Below, one piece after another: positions 1-8,305 of a stretch of 64,000 bases of DNA. Under the pieces are notes generated by a model. That model was not told where the DNA came from, did not search any database, and saw nothing but the letters and a program-made list of their open reading frames with translations. This DNA is from Myxococcales bacterium (GTDB lineage: Bacteria > Myxococcota > Polyangia > Nannocystales > Nannocystaceae): positions 62,001 through 126,000 of the forward strand of contig JAEUJW010000072.1 in assembly GCA_016793465.1 (NCBI GenBank), read 5' to 3'. Each line of letters opens with the position of its first letter. The first letter of the stretch is position 1. The position numbers and the translations under genes were made by a program.

Positions 1-1227
1 CAGGCGGGGCAGCGCGGCTTTGATCTCCGCCTCGCTGACCGCGCCGACGCTGAGCCGGAACCACCCGTCGTCGCCCGGCACCCCGAACGCCTGGAACGGC
101 ACGATCCCGATGCCCGCGTCGGTGAGCACGTACTTCCGGACATCCTCGTTGGTGCGCAGCGTCTGCCCCGACGGGGTGGTGCGCCCGAACGGGTCGATCC
201 GCACGGTCAGGTAGATCGCCCCCATCGGCGGGATGCTGTCGACCGGGTGCCCCTCGGCCTTCAGCGCCTGGAACCCGCGGTGCAGCAGGTCGAGCCGCGA
301 CTCGATCCCGCTGAGGAACCCGCGGTGGTAGTCGCGGATCGCCTGCGGGTCGTCGAGCAGGGCCACCGTCGCCATCTGCTCCGGCCGCGGCGCCCACGCG
401 CCGACGTGGCCGAGCACCGCCGACATCTGGCGGATCACGTCGACCGGCCCGACCGCCCAGCCCACGCGCAGGCCGGTGGCCGCGAACGCCTTGCTGATGC
501 CGTCGACGAAGATCGTGTAGCGCGCCATCTCCGGGCACAGCCCCGGCGGCGTCACGTGGTGCGTGCCGCCGAAGCACAGCATCCAGTAGATGTGGTCGTA
601 CATCAGATACACCGGCCGCTGGCCGGCCGCGGCCCGCTTGCGGTTCTCGGCCAGGATCGCCTCGCAGATGCCGCGCAGCGCCTCGGCGTCGATCGCGGTG
701 CCGGTCGGGTTCAAGGGCGAGTTGAGGCACACCAGCCGCGCGCTCGGCAGCTCGCTCAGCAGCGTGTCGCCGGTCGGCAGGAACCGCGTCTCCGGCCCGC
801 ACACCACCTGCACCCCGCGCGCGCCGAGCATGTGCACGTAGTGGTTGTTGTTCCACGACGGCACCGGATAGATGACAGTGTCGTTCTCGTCGACCACCGT
901 CCGGTACGTCCCGTAGATCACCGGACGCGCCCCGCCGGCCACCAGGAACGAGTCGAGCGGGTACTTCAGGCCGAGCTCGCGCTCGTAGAACCGCTGCAGC
1001 GCCTGGCGCAGCTCGAGCTGACCGTTGGCCGCCGGGTAGTTGGTCTCGTGATTCTCGAGCGCCCGCAGCACCGCCTGATGCAGCTTCTCCGGGATCGGGA
1101 ACTGCTGCGGGTTGAAGTCGCCGACCGTGAGGTTGCAGACCTTCGCGCCCTGCGCCACCAGCTGGCGGATGTCCGCCGCGATCTTGAGAATCTCCGACCC
1201 GATCAGCGCCCCGGCCATCCGCGACAT
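1..1227 (-). CDS. PLP-dependent class I/II aminotransferase (3' end cut by window)
   Basis: Read on the reverse strand from an ATG at 1227 with GGAGG five bases upstream, the frame stays open to base 1, so the C-terminal end is missing. The translation has the class I/II aminotransferase layout: an N-terminal LTVGDFNPQQFPIP segment, a LNSPLNPTG loop near the middle, and an ISKAF segment whose lysine (about residue 246) should form the Schiff base with pyridoxal phosphate, followed by GLRVGW. This resembles aspartate/LL-diaminopimelate-type aminotransferases; the amino donor cannot be told from sequence. It is divergent from the aminotransferase at 1333, with about 105 bases between the two starts, so the intergenic region should carry both promoters. 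Confidence 0.86.
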   Translation of the reverse strand, partial: MSRMAGALIGSEILKIAADIRQLVAQGAKVCNLTVGDFNPQQFPIPEKLHQAVLRALENHETNYPAANGQLELRQALQRFYERELGLKYPLDSFLVAGGARPVIYGTYRTVVDENDTVIYPVPSWNNNHYVHMLGARGVQVVCGPETRFLPTGDTLLSELPSARLVCLNSPLNPTGTAIDAEALRGICEAILAENRKRAAAGQRPVYLMYDHIYWMLCFGGTHHVTPPGLCPEMARYTIFVDGISKAFAATGLRVGWAVGPVDVIRQMSAVLGHVGAWAPRPEQMATVALLDDPQAIRDYHRGFLSGIESRLDLLHRGFQALKAEGHPVDSIPPMGAIYLTVRIDPFGRTTPSGQTLRTNEDVRKYVLTDAGIGIVPFQAFGVPGDDGWFRLSVGAVSEAEIKAALPRL

Positions 1228-1332
1228 GCGAGCCTCCGGCGGGTCGCCGGCGTGGGTCGCGTGAGCAGTGAGGTCATGCAGGGCGGGCAGGGCGGCATCC
1301 ATCGCGCCGAACTATGCCACACTCCCCGCTGC

Positions 1333-2517
1333 ATGAGCAGCCGTCGGCAACCGCACCTCAGCGCCCGCCTTCAGGGTTTCGGCACCACGATCTTCACCGA
1401 GATGACGCGCCTCGCCATCCAGCACGGCGCCGTCAACCTCGGCCAGGGCTTCCCCGACTTCGACGGCCCCGAGTTCATCAAAGACGCCGCGATCGCGGCG
1501 ATCCGCGCCGGTCACAACCAGTACGCCCGCATGTCGGGGATCCCAGACCTCAACCGCGCGATCGCCGAGCATCAGCGCCGCTTCTACGACCTCGCGTACG
1601 ACCCCGACGGCGAGGTCACCGTGTATTCGGGCGCCACCGAGGCGATCTGCGCGACCTTCCAGGCCCTGTGCGACGCCGGCGACGAGGTCGTGCTGTTCGA
1701 GCCGTTCTACGACTCCTACCGCGCCAGCGTCGCCATGGCCGGCGCGGTCCCGCGGATCGTCACGCTCCGCGCGCCCGACTTCACCTACGACCCCGCCGAG
1801 CTCGAGGCCGCGATCTCCCCGAAGACCCGCGCCATCCTCCTCAACTCGCCGCACAACCCGACCGGCAAAGTTTTTAACAGGAGCGAGCTCGAACACATCG
1901 CCTCGCTGTGCCGCGAACACGACCTCATCGCCGTCACCGATGAGGTGTATGAGCACCTCGTTTATGAGGGGACGCACATCCCTCTCGCGTCGCTGCCCGG
2001 CATGCGCGAGCGGACCGTGCTCATCTCGTCGTCCGGCAAAACGTTCAGCTTCACCGGGTGGAAGGTCGGACACACGTGCGCCCCGCCGGCCCTCACCGCC
2101 GCCCTCCGCAGCGCGCACCAGTTCGTGACCTTCTGCACGGCCACGCCGCTGCAGCACGCCCTCGCCCGCGCCTTCGTCGCCGACGACGACTTCTTCGTCG
2201 ACCTGATCGCCGGCTACCGCGCCCGCCGCGACCGCCTGTGCGAGGGCCTGCGGCAGATCGGCCTCGGCGTGCTCACCCCCGCCGGCACCTACTTCGTGAT
2301 GACCGACATCCGCACGCTCGGCTACCACGACGACGTCGCGTTCTGCCGCATGCTGCCCGAGACCATCGGCGTGGCGGCGATCCCCCCGTCGTCGTTCTAC
2401 GCCCACCCGAGCGAGGGCCGCCACCTGGTGCGCTGGGCCTTCTGCAAGACCGACGCGGTGCTCGACGAGGCGCTGCGCCGCCTGCAAAAACTCCAGCCCG
2501 CCCACCCCCCGGTCTAA
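1333..2517 (+). CDS. Methionine/glutamine aminotransferase, YbdL/KAT-like
   Basis: A 394-residue PLP aminotransferase of the kynurenine aminotransferase / glutamine transaminase K / YbdL group. Visible hallmarks are VNLGQGFPDFDGP near the N terminus, YSGATEAI, the LNSPHNPTGK loop, VTDEVYEHLVY, and SSSGKTFSFTGWKVG containing the PLP lysine. The ATG at 1333 is chosen because the family's conserved block begins about 25 residues later; the open frame continues upstream but only as antisense to the neighbouring gene. The next gene, 31 bases downstream, is a nitrilase of the omega-amidase type. The known family pairing, transamination with glutamine then hydrolysis of alpha-ketoglutaramate, predicts methionine salvage or keto-acid amination. 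The operon inference is strong; substrate is inferred. Confidence 0.88.
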   Translation: MSSRRQPHLSARLQGFGTTIFTEMTRLAIQHGAVNLGQGFPDFDGPEFIKDAAIAAIRAGHNQYARMSGIPDLNRAIAEHQRRFYDLAYDPDGEVTVYSGATEAICATFQALCDAGDEVVLFEPFYDSYRASVAMAGAVPRIVTLRAPDFTYDPAELEAAISPKTRAILLNSPHNPTGKVFNRSELEHIASLCREHDLIAVTDEVYEHLVYEGTHIPLASLPGMRERTVLISSSGKTFSFTGWKVGHTCAPPALTAALRSAHQFVTFCTATPLQHALARAFVADDDFFVDLIAGYRARRDRLCEGLRQIGLGVLTPAGTYFVMTDIRTLGYHDDVAFCRMLPETIGVAAIPPSSFYAHPSEGRHLVRWAFCKTDAVLDEALRRLQKLQPAHPPV

Positions 2518-2524
2518 TCGTCGC

Positions 2525-2543
2525 ACCTGACCCGAAGGACAGC
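2525..2543. repeat. CCTGTCC/GGACAGG-type hairpin upstream of the amidase gene
   Basis: Reads CCTGACC-CGAA-GGACAGC, one copy of the window-wide hairpin family with one mismatch in the left arm. It occupies the gap between the aminotransferase stop and the amidase start. Its AAGGA lies about ten bases before the ATG at 2549, so it may double as the ribosome binding site. Confidence 0.6.
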
Positions 2544-2548
2544 CCATC

Positions 2549-3319
2549 ATGCGCGTCGCCGCCATCCAGAGTGACATCGTCTGGGAGAACCCCGAGGCCA
2601 ACTTCGAACGCCTGCGCCCGTGGCTGGCCGCCGCGGCCGCCGCCGGCGCGCGCCTCGTCGTGCTGCCGGAGATGTTCGCGTGCGGCTTCTCGATGGCCGC
2701 CGATCGCATCCGCGAGCCGCAGACCGGGCCGAGCGCGCGCTTCCTCGAGGGCGCCGCGAAGACCCACGGCCTGTGGATCTGCGGCTCGATCCCCGAGGTC
2801 CCGCCCGGCGCGATCAAGCCCTACAACACGCTGGTGCTCGCCGGTCCTTCAGGACAGGTCCACCGCTACCGCAAGATCCACCCGTTCACCTTCGCCAGAG
2901 AGCACGAGCACTACGCCCCCGGCAGCGACTTCTTGACGGTCGACATCGAGGGCCTGCGCTGCTCGCTGTTCATCTGCTACGACCTCCGCTTCGCCGACGA
3001 GTTCTGGGGCCGCGCCGAGCAGACCGACGCCTTCATCGTCGTCGCCAACTGGCCCGAGCGCCGCCGCCACCACTGGACCACCCTCTTGCACGCCCGCGCC
3101 ATCGAGAACCAGACCTACGTCGTCGGCGTCAACCGCGTCGGCAAGGGCAACGACCTCGACTACACCGGCGACTCCCGCATCTTCGACCCCTGGGGCGAGA
3201 CCCTCGCCGCCGCCGCCGGCAGCGAGACCATGCTGCTCGCCGACCTCCACCCCGAGGTCGTCAAGGACGCCCGCGAGAAGTTCCCGGTCCTGAAAGACCG
3301 CCGCCGCCCCCACCCCTGA
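2549..3319 (+). CDS. Carbon-nitrogen hydrolase, omega-amidase (Nit2/YafV) type
   Basis: A 256-residue nitrilase-superfamily hydrolase of usual omega-amidase length. The catalytic triad is visible: E41 in VVLPEMF, K109 in RYRKIHPF and C143 in LFICYDLRF. The WPERRRHHWTTLLHARAIENQ block and a GDSRIFDPWGE segment are typical of the omega-amidase branch. It should hydrolyse the terminal amide of alpha-ketoglutaramate or alpha-ketosuccinamate in the cytoplasm. Position directly behind a KAT-like aminotransferase supports this, since the pair forms the glutamine transaminase / omega-amidase pathway. A degenerate copy of the window's hairpin repeat lies inside the gene at about 2843, encoding part of AGPSGQV. 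Confidence 0.88.
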   Translation: MRVAAIQSDIVWENPEANFERLRPWLAAAAAAGARLVVLPEMFACGFSMAADRIREPQTGPSARFLEGAAKTHGLWICGSIPEVPPGAIKPYNTLVLAGPSGQVHRYRKIHPFTFAREHEHYAPGSDFLTVDIEGLRCSLFICYDLRFADEFWGRAEQTDAFIVVANWPERRRHHWTTLLHARAIENQTYVVGVNRVGKGNDLDYTGDSRIFDPWGETLAAAAGSETMLLADLHPEVVKDAREKFPVLKDRRRPHP

Positions 3320-3379
3320 GCCTCAGCGCACCCCGACCCTCGCGCGCGCAAGCGGCCTCACGGGTTATAGAAAGCCGCA

Positions 3380-5992
3380 GTGCCCCAGGTCCGCACCCTC
3401 CGCCGCGCGCTCGGCGTGCTCACGGTCGTCGCCGCGGGCACCGTGTTCGCCGCCTGGCTGCAAGCCACGCACGCCCAGGACCGCGGCCTCGGCCGCGCGC
3501 GCGCCCTGTTCCTCGCCGGCACCCCGCAGGACCTCCGCGCCGCCGCCGACGCCCTCGCCGTCGCCCGCACCCCCGGCGACTGCCTCGCCTCCGCCGAGGC
3601 CCTCGTGCGCGCCCAGCTGTGGGCCGAGTTCGGCGAGGACGCGGCCGCCGTCGAGCCCGCCCTCGCCGCCGCCGCCCCCGAGGCCGGCACCTGCGCCGAC
3701 CTCACCCTCGCGCACGGCGTCGCCGCCCTCGCCCGCGGCGACGTCGCGGCCGCCCGCGCCGCCCTCGCCGAGGCCCAGCGCGTCGGCTCGTCCCTCGCCC
3801 CGCTGCACCACCGCTGGCTCGCCGGCATGCTGGCCCTCGGGACAGGTGAGGACACCGCCGGGGCCCTCGCCGGCGTGCAGGCGCTGTGCGAGGCCAGCCC
3901 GACCGCGGTCGCCTGCCCGCGCCTGCTCGCCCGCCTGCAGCTGCAAACCGGCGAGGGCTCGGCCGCCCTCGCGACCATCGCCCGCGCCCGCGACCTCGCC
4001 CGCGCCCACCTCGGCCTCGCCGCCGACGAGGCTTTCATCAACGCCTCGCTGCGCCGCGAGTTCAGCGGCGTCGCCGACCTCGCCGACCAGCTGCTCGCCC
4101 GCGCCGGCGTCGGATCCCCCGACGCACCCGAACAGCCCCGCCCCCCCGCCGACGACGAGGCCCTGCGCTCGAGCCCCGGCGGACCTCCGGCCCACGTCGA
4201 CCCGTCGACTCCGTCCTCCACCTCGACCCCCGGCGCCGGCAGCCTCGGCGCCACCGACCGCGCCCACGCCCTGCTCGCCCGCGCCGTCGTGCACGTGCAC
4301 ACCGGAGAGCCCGCCGCCGGCCTCGCCCGCGCCGACGTTGCCTGGCCGCTGATCCCCTGGTGGGACCGCGGCGCCCGCGCGCTCGCCCTCGACCTGTCCC
4401 TCGAGGCAGGCGACTCGGCCCGCGCCCGCGCCTGGCTGCCCGCCGCGGGCCTGCCCGCCGGCGACGCCGCGGTCTACGAGGCCTGGGCGCAGATCGCCGA
4501 CGGCGACGTGATGACCGGCCTCGCCGGCCTCGCCGCCCTGCCCCAGGACCTGCCCCGCGTGGCCTACCTGCAGGGCCTCGCGCTGGTCGAGCAGCGCCGC
4601 TGGGACGAGGCCGAGCCCTGGCTCGTGCGCGCCGAGGGCTTCTTCCCCGGCCGCGTCGAGCTCGAGGTCGCCCGCGCCCGCGTCGCCGTCCACCTCGGCG
4701 ACCGCGTCACCGCCCTGCGCAAGCTCACCGGCCTCGCCGAGGAGGAGGTCCACGCCCCGCGCGCCTGGACCGGCCTCGGCGAGGCCCACCTCGCCGCCGC
4801 CGAGCGCTCCCCCCCGCCCGCCGCCGCCGCCGCCAGCGACGAGACCGACGACGACTGGTCGGCCCGCGGCGACCTGTCCCACGGGACAGGCACCGCCGAC
4901 GACCGCGACCTGCGCGCGGCCCAGAAGGCCCTGACCCGCGCCGTCGAGCGCGAGCCCCGGGCCGCCGAGGCCATGCTGCTGCTCGCCCAGGTGTGGCGCC
5001 GCCGCCACGCCGTGCCCGAGTCCGAGCGCAACGTGCTCACCTGGCTCGAGCAGGCCGCGACCACCAACCCCAGGCTCCCGCGCTACCGCGAGGCGCTCGC
5101 CCGCCACCTCGCCGAGACCGGCGCGACGGTCCGCGCCGAGGCCATGCTGCGCGCGCTCGTCGACGAGCCCGGCATCGAACCCGCGACCCCGCTGGTGCTC
5201 GCCGACCTCGTGCTCGCCCGCGCGGTCCGCCTCGGCGAGCCCGCCCCGGCCGACGTGGCCGCCTGGATCTCCCTCGCCGAGTCCGCCGGCGCCGAACCCG
5301 GCGCGCTGGCCCGCACCCGCGCCCACGCCGACCTGGTCCTCGGGACAGCCGCGAGCCTGCGCGCCGCCGCGGCCCGCCTCGACGCCCTCGTCACCAGAGA
5401 GCCCGCCGACATCGACGCCCGCGTCCTGCTCGCCCACGTCCGCATCGCCCAGCACGACGACGAGGAGGCCGAGAGCCTGCTGCGCAGCGGCATCTACCAG
5501 GTCGGCGCCGCCAGCAGCGGGCGCCTGTTCCTCGCCTGGGCCCGCCTCGAGCTGCGCCAGCACAAGCGCAAGCAGGCCGCCCTGCACGCCCGCGCCGCCC
5601 TGCGCCGCATGGCCGTCGAGGGCCGCCCCGCCGCCGAATTGCTCGAGGCCGCCGACCTCGCCGTGACCCTGTTCGTGCGCAGCGACCAGGCCAAGCTGGC
5701 GACCGCGATGACCCGCGGCCTCACCACCCGCCTCCCCGACAGCGCGCACGCCTGGCGCCTCGAGGCCCGCGCCCAGCTCGGCGCCGGCGAGGCCTCGCGC
5801 GCCCGCCAGGCGATCGGCCGCGCCCTCGCGATCGCCGCCGACGACCCCGCCAGCCTCGAGGTCCAGGGGCAGATCGCCCTCCGCACCGGCGACCGCAAGA
5901 CCGGCCGCGCCGCCCTCGCCCGCGCCCTCGAGCTCACCCACGACGACGCCGCCCGTCGCCGCGTCCAGGACCTGCTCCGCCGCGCCAACTGA
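3380..5992 (+). CDS. Large TPR-repeat protein with N-terminal signal/anchor
   Basis: An 870-residue Ala/Arg-rich helical protein starting at GTG 3380. An N-terminal hydrophobic stretch (about residues 10-25, LGVLTVVAAGTVFAAW) looks like a membrane anchor or signal peptide. The rest is made of degenerate tetratricopeptide-like helices (for example AEPWLVRAEGFFPGRVELEVA, then AQKALTRAVEREPRAAEAMLL, then SLEVQGQIALRTGDRKTGR), with a low-complexity Pro/Ser linker near residues 245-285. No catalytic motif is seen. It is probably an envelope-facing scaffold; no pathway can be assigned. Hairpin copies fall inside the gene at 3830, 4873 (perfect) and 5332, all read as LGTG/LSHGTG-like peptides, so the repeats are tolerated in frame. 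Confidence 0.7.
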   Translation: MPQVRTLRRALGVLTVVAAGTVFAAWLQATHAQDRGLGRARALFLAGTPQDLRAAADALAVARTPGDCLASAEALVRAQLWAEFGEDAAAVEPALAAAAPEAGTCADLTLAHGVAALARGDVAAARAALAEAQRVGSSLAPLHHRWLAGMLALGTGEDTAGALAGVQALCEASPTAVACPRLLARLQLQTGEGSAALATIARARDLARAHLGLAADEAFINASLRREFSGVADLADQLLARAGVGSPDAPEQPRPPADDEALRSSPGGPPAHVDPSTPSSTSTPGAGSLGATDRAHALLARAVVHVHTGEPAAGLARADVAWPLIPWWDRGARALALDLSLEAGDSARARAWLPAAGLPAGDAAVYEAWAQIADGDVMTGLAGLAALPQDLPRVAYLQGLALVEQRRWDEAEPWLVRAEGFFPGRVELEVARARVAVHLGDRVTALRKLTGLAEEEVHAPRAWTGLGEAHLAAAERSPPPAAAAASDETDDDWSARGDLSHGTGTADDRDLRAAQKALTRAVEREPRAAEAMLLLAQVWRRRHAVPESERNVLTWLEQAATTNPRLPRYREALARHLAETGATVRAEAMLRALVDEPGIEPATPLVLADLVLARAVRLGEPAPADVAAWISLAESAGAEPGALARTRAHADLVLGTAASLRAAAARLDALVTREPADIDARVLLAHVRIAQHDDEEAESLLRSGIYQVGAASSGRLFLAWARLELRQHKRKQAALHARAALRRMAVEGRPAAELLEAADLAVTLFVRSDQAKLATAMTRGLTTRLPDSAHAWRLEARAQLGAGEASRARQAIGRALAIAADDPASLEVQGQIALRTGDRKTGRAALARALELTHDDAARRRVQDLLRRAN
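4873..4890. repeat. Perfect copy of the dispersed hairpin inside the TPR gene
   Basis: CCTGTCCC-AC-GGGACAGG: eight-base arms, two-base loop, no mismatch. It is in frame and encodes DLSHGTG in a linker between two helical blocks of the protein. Confidence 0.75.
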
Positions 5993-6217
5993 GCGCCCCG
6001 GCCCGCGCCCCGCGCCCCGCGTCGCCCCGCGTAGCCCCCTCCCCACGTCCCCCCGCCACGCGTTCGCCACGGCCCACCCCGAGCGCCGGCGTCCGCACCA
6101 CCTCCCGCGCTCACGCGTCCGCAGCGTCCACCCGCCGTCCGCGCCCCGGCGCGCGCGCCGCTTCGCGCCCGCTCGTACTGACACCGTGCGTCCGGCGTGG
6201 CATCGTCGCGCCGCGGC

Positions 6218-7561
6218 ATGACCCAGGCCTTCGACCTCCTCGTCCGCGGCGGCACGTGCGTGCTCCACCGCGGGATCGACCGCGTCGACCTCGGGGTCAC
6301 CGGCGGCCGCATCACGGCGATCGGCGACCTCTCGCTCGCGTCGGCCGCGACCGTGCTCGACGCCCGCGGGCTCCACGTGCTGCCCGGCGTGCTCGACACC
6401 CAGGTCCACCTCCGCGAGCCCGGCCTCGAGGCCAAGGAGAACCTCGCCAGCGGCACCCAGTCGGCCATCCTCGGCGGCGTCACCGGCATCCTCGAGCTCC
6501 CCGACACCCGCCCCCCCACGATCTCCGCCGCCGCCCTCGAGGACAAGATCTCGCGCGCCCGCGCCAGGAGCTTCTGCGACTTCGCCTGCTTCCTCGGCGC
6601 CTCCAGCGAGCCCGAGGACTTCGCCCGCCTCGAGCGCCTGCCCGGCTGCGCCGGCGTCACCCTCTACATGTCCGGCCAGCCGCGACCCCTGCTCGTCGAC
6701 GACGACGAGTCCCTCCTCCGCGTGCTCGGCCGCGGCCACCGCCGCCTGTCCGTCCACTGCGAGGACGAGTCCCGCGCGTCCGCACGCTGGCCCCTCGTCG
6801 AGTCCGGCCACGGCCCCTCCGCCCACCCCGACTGGCGCGACGAGACCACCGCCTCGCGCGCCACCCAGCGCCTCCTCCACCTGGCCCGAAGGGCAGGTCG
6901 CCGCGTCCACCTCATGCACCTGTCGTGCGCCGAGGAGCTCGACCCCCTCGCCCAGCACCGCGACCTCGCCACCGCCGCCGTCACCGTCCACCACCTCACC
7001 CTCGCCGCCCCCCGCTGCTACGACGAGCTCGGCACCCGCGCCCTCGCCCTCCCGCCCATCCGCGACGAGCGCCACCGCAACGCCCTGTGGCGCGCCGTGC
7101 ACGACGGCCTCGTCGACCTCGTCGCCTCCGACCACGCCCCCCACACCCGCGAAGAGAAGGCCCGCGACTACCCCGCCGCCCCCTCCGGCATCCCCGGCGT
7201 GCAGACCCTGCTCCCGGTCATGCTCGAGCACGTGCACGCCGGCCGCCTCGGCCTCGCCCAGCTGGTCGAGCTGCTGTCGACCGGCCCGGCCCGCGTGTTC
7301 AACATGGCCCGCAAGGGCCGCCTCGCCCTCGGCATGGACGCCGACCTCTGCCTCGTCGACCTCGCCGCCGAGCGCGAGCTGACCGACGCCTGGATCGCCA
7401 GCCGCTGCGCCTACACGCCCTACGCCGGCATGCGCGTGCACGGCTGGCCGCTCCACACCGTCCTCCGCGGCCAGCTCGTCGTCCGCGACGGCGCCCTCAC
7501 CGGCGAACAGCTCGGCGCCCCCATCCGCTTCTCCGACACGCTGCGAATGGTCGCCCTCTGA
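6218..7561 (+). CDS. Dihydroorotase-like cyclic amidohydrolase
   Basis: A 447-residue member of the dihydroorotase/allantoinase family. Start ATG 6218 (MTQAFDLLVRGG) fits the usual beginning of the family. Conserved features are ALEDK, the PG-LEAKENLASGTQSA block, LMHLSC, VTVHHLTL, and ASDHAPHTREEK followed by SGIPGVQTLLP. The N-terminal metal motif, normally HxH, reads D60-T-Q62-V-H64, so the first metal histidine is glutamine. I recall a proteobacterial subfamily with the same QxH, so this may be a real variant rather than a dead enzyme. It is likely a pyrimidine-pathway dihydroorotase or a paralogue of one. A hairpin copy lies within the gene at about 6880. Confidence 0.82.
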   Translation: MTQAFDLLVRGGTCVLHRGIDRVDLGVTGGRITAIGDLSLASAATVLDARGLHVLPGVLDTQVHLREPGLEAKENLASGTQSAILGGVTGILELPDTRPPTISAAALEDKISRARARSFCDFACFLGASSEPEDFARLERLPGCAGVTLYMSGQPRPLLVDDDESLLRVLGRGHRRLSVHCEDESRASARWPLVESGHGPSAHPDWRDETTASRATQRLLHLARRAGRRVHLMHLSCAEELDPLAQHRDLATAAVTVHHLTLAAPRCYDELGTRALALPPIRDERHRNALWRAVHDGLVDLVASDHAPHTREEKARDYPAAPSGIPGVQTLLPVMLEHVHAGRLGLAQLVELLSTGPARVFNMARKGRLALGMDADLCLVDLAAERELTDAWIASRCAYTPYAGMRVHGWPLHTVLRGQLVVRDGALTGEQLGAPIRFSDTLRMVAL

Positions 7562-7748
7562 CCCGAACCGCCCACGCCCCGCCAGGCGACCCCTACAAAC
7601 CGCCGCGAGCCCTCCGGGGCAGCCCGGGCCACCACGCGCTCGACGCGCGCCTGTCCGCCCCCGCCGCGCCCTCCACCCGCGATCCCTCGCCGCGGACCCG
7701 GCATCCGCCGTCGTCCCGCCCCTCATTCCTCGCGTTCACCGCAGGATC

Positions 7749-7764
7749 TGTAATGGCCCATACA
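7749..7764. promoter_or_regulatory. Putative T6SS operator upstream of tssE
   Basis: TGTAATGGCCCATACA, an imperfect palindrome 67-76 bases before the tssE start codons. The same core appears as a perfect palindrome between hcp and tssB (30633-30648), and the two sites keep matching downstream (TACA, then TCTG). Aligned over 29 bases, about 21 are identical although the flanking DNA is unrelated. I infer a shared binding site for a T6SS regulator or a shared promoter element; the regulator is unknown. The spacing does not fit a sigma-54 promoter. Confidence 0.5.
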
Positions 7765-7830
7765 TAGTCTGCCAGCGAGATCGATCGTCGAAAAAACCCC
7801 TGGCGCGCACAAAGCCCGCGTGCCACCCCG

Positions 7831-8148
7831 ATGCATCGCATGGACGACCGCTCGCTGCTCGCCAGTCTTCGTCTCCTATTAAACACACGCATCGGCGAAG
7901 CGCCGGCCGCCCCCGACTACGGCGTCCCCGACCTCGCCGATCTGCTGCACCAATTCCCGGCCGCCTCGCCCACCTTCCAGCAGGCCGTCCGCGCCGCCGT
8001 CGCCCGCCACGAGCCGCGCCTGCGCAACCTCGCCGTCCGCCCCGCCCCCGGCACCGCAGCCGGCTTCCTCCTCACCGCCACCCTCGCCGACGCCCCGATC
8101 CAGATCCGCGTCACCCTCGCCCCCGACGGCCGCTGCGACCTCGCCTGA
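7831..8148 (+). CDS. tssE: T6SS baseplate protein TssE (gp25-like)
   Basis: A 105-residue protein of the gp25-like baseplate family, which is normally 100-170 residues. The LLNTRIGEAPAAPDYGVPDL segment (residues about 14-32) matches the family's conserved (R)xG..P..PDYGLPDL block, and the C-terminal half ends in the strand-rich ITVTLAPDG-like region. TssE seals the sheath to the baseplate wedge in the cytoplasm. An alternative ATG lies three codons later (7840) and neither start has a clear Shine-Dalgarno sequence. It is the first gene of the plus-strand T6SS operon, with the putative operator about 70 bases upstream. An AT-rich island (CTATTAAAC) encodes its LLN. Confidence 0.85.
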   Translation: MHRMDDRSLLASLRLLLNTRIGEAPAAPDYGVPDLADLLHQFPAASPTFQQAVRAAVARHEPRLRNLAVRPAPGTAAGFLLTATLADAPIQIRVTLAPDGRCDLA

Positions 8149-8180
8149 TCCCCCAACTCGAGCCCACCGCCCCCAACCCC

Positions 8181-8290
8181 GACCTCCCCTACACCGATAA
8201 CCGACACCCGCCCCGACCTCCCCTACACCGATAACCGACCCCTGCCCCGACCTCCCCTGCACCGATAACCGACACCCGCCCCGACCTCCC
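8181..8290. repeat. About 35-bp tandem repeat between tssE and tssF
   Basis: Three near-identical units of about 35 bp, each containing CCCCGACCTCCCCTACACCG followed by ATAACCGAC, with a partial fourth that runs into the tssF start. They fill almost the whole tssE-tssF gap. No open frame or terminator is apparent, so the array is probably a slippage product in a spacer. Confidence 0.8.
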
Positions 8291-8305
8291 CCGATCCCAC
8301 CCCTC

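Noticed and set aside
3365..7726. A 1453-codon open frame on the minus strand
   Set aside because: It is antisense to the TPR and dihydroorotase genes, is Gly/Ala/Val low-complexity, and matches no family. Long antisense frames are common in DNA this GC-rich.
7749..7772. Sigma-54 promoter at the shared T6SS site
   Set aside because: The GG and GC dinucleotides are 14-15 bases apart at the two sites, not the ten required.
8181..8290. CRISPR array
   Set aside because: Units are contiguous without unique spacers; this is a simple tandem repeat. No cas genes are present. The same holds for the arrays at 12816, 16288 and 17219.
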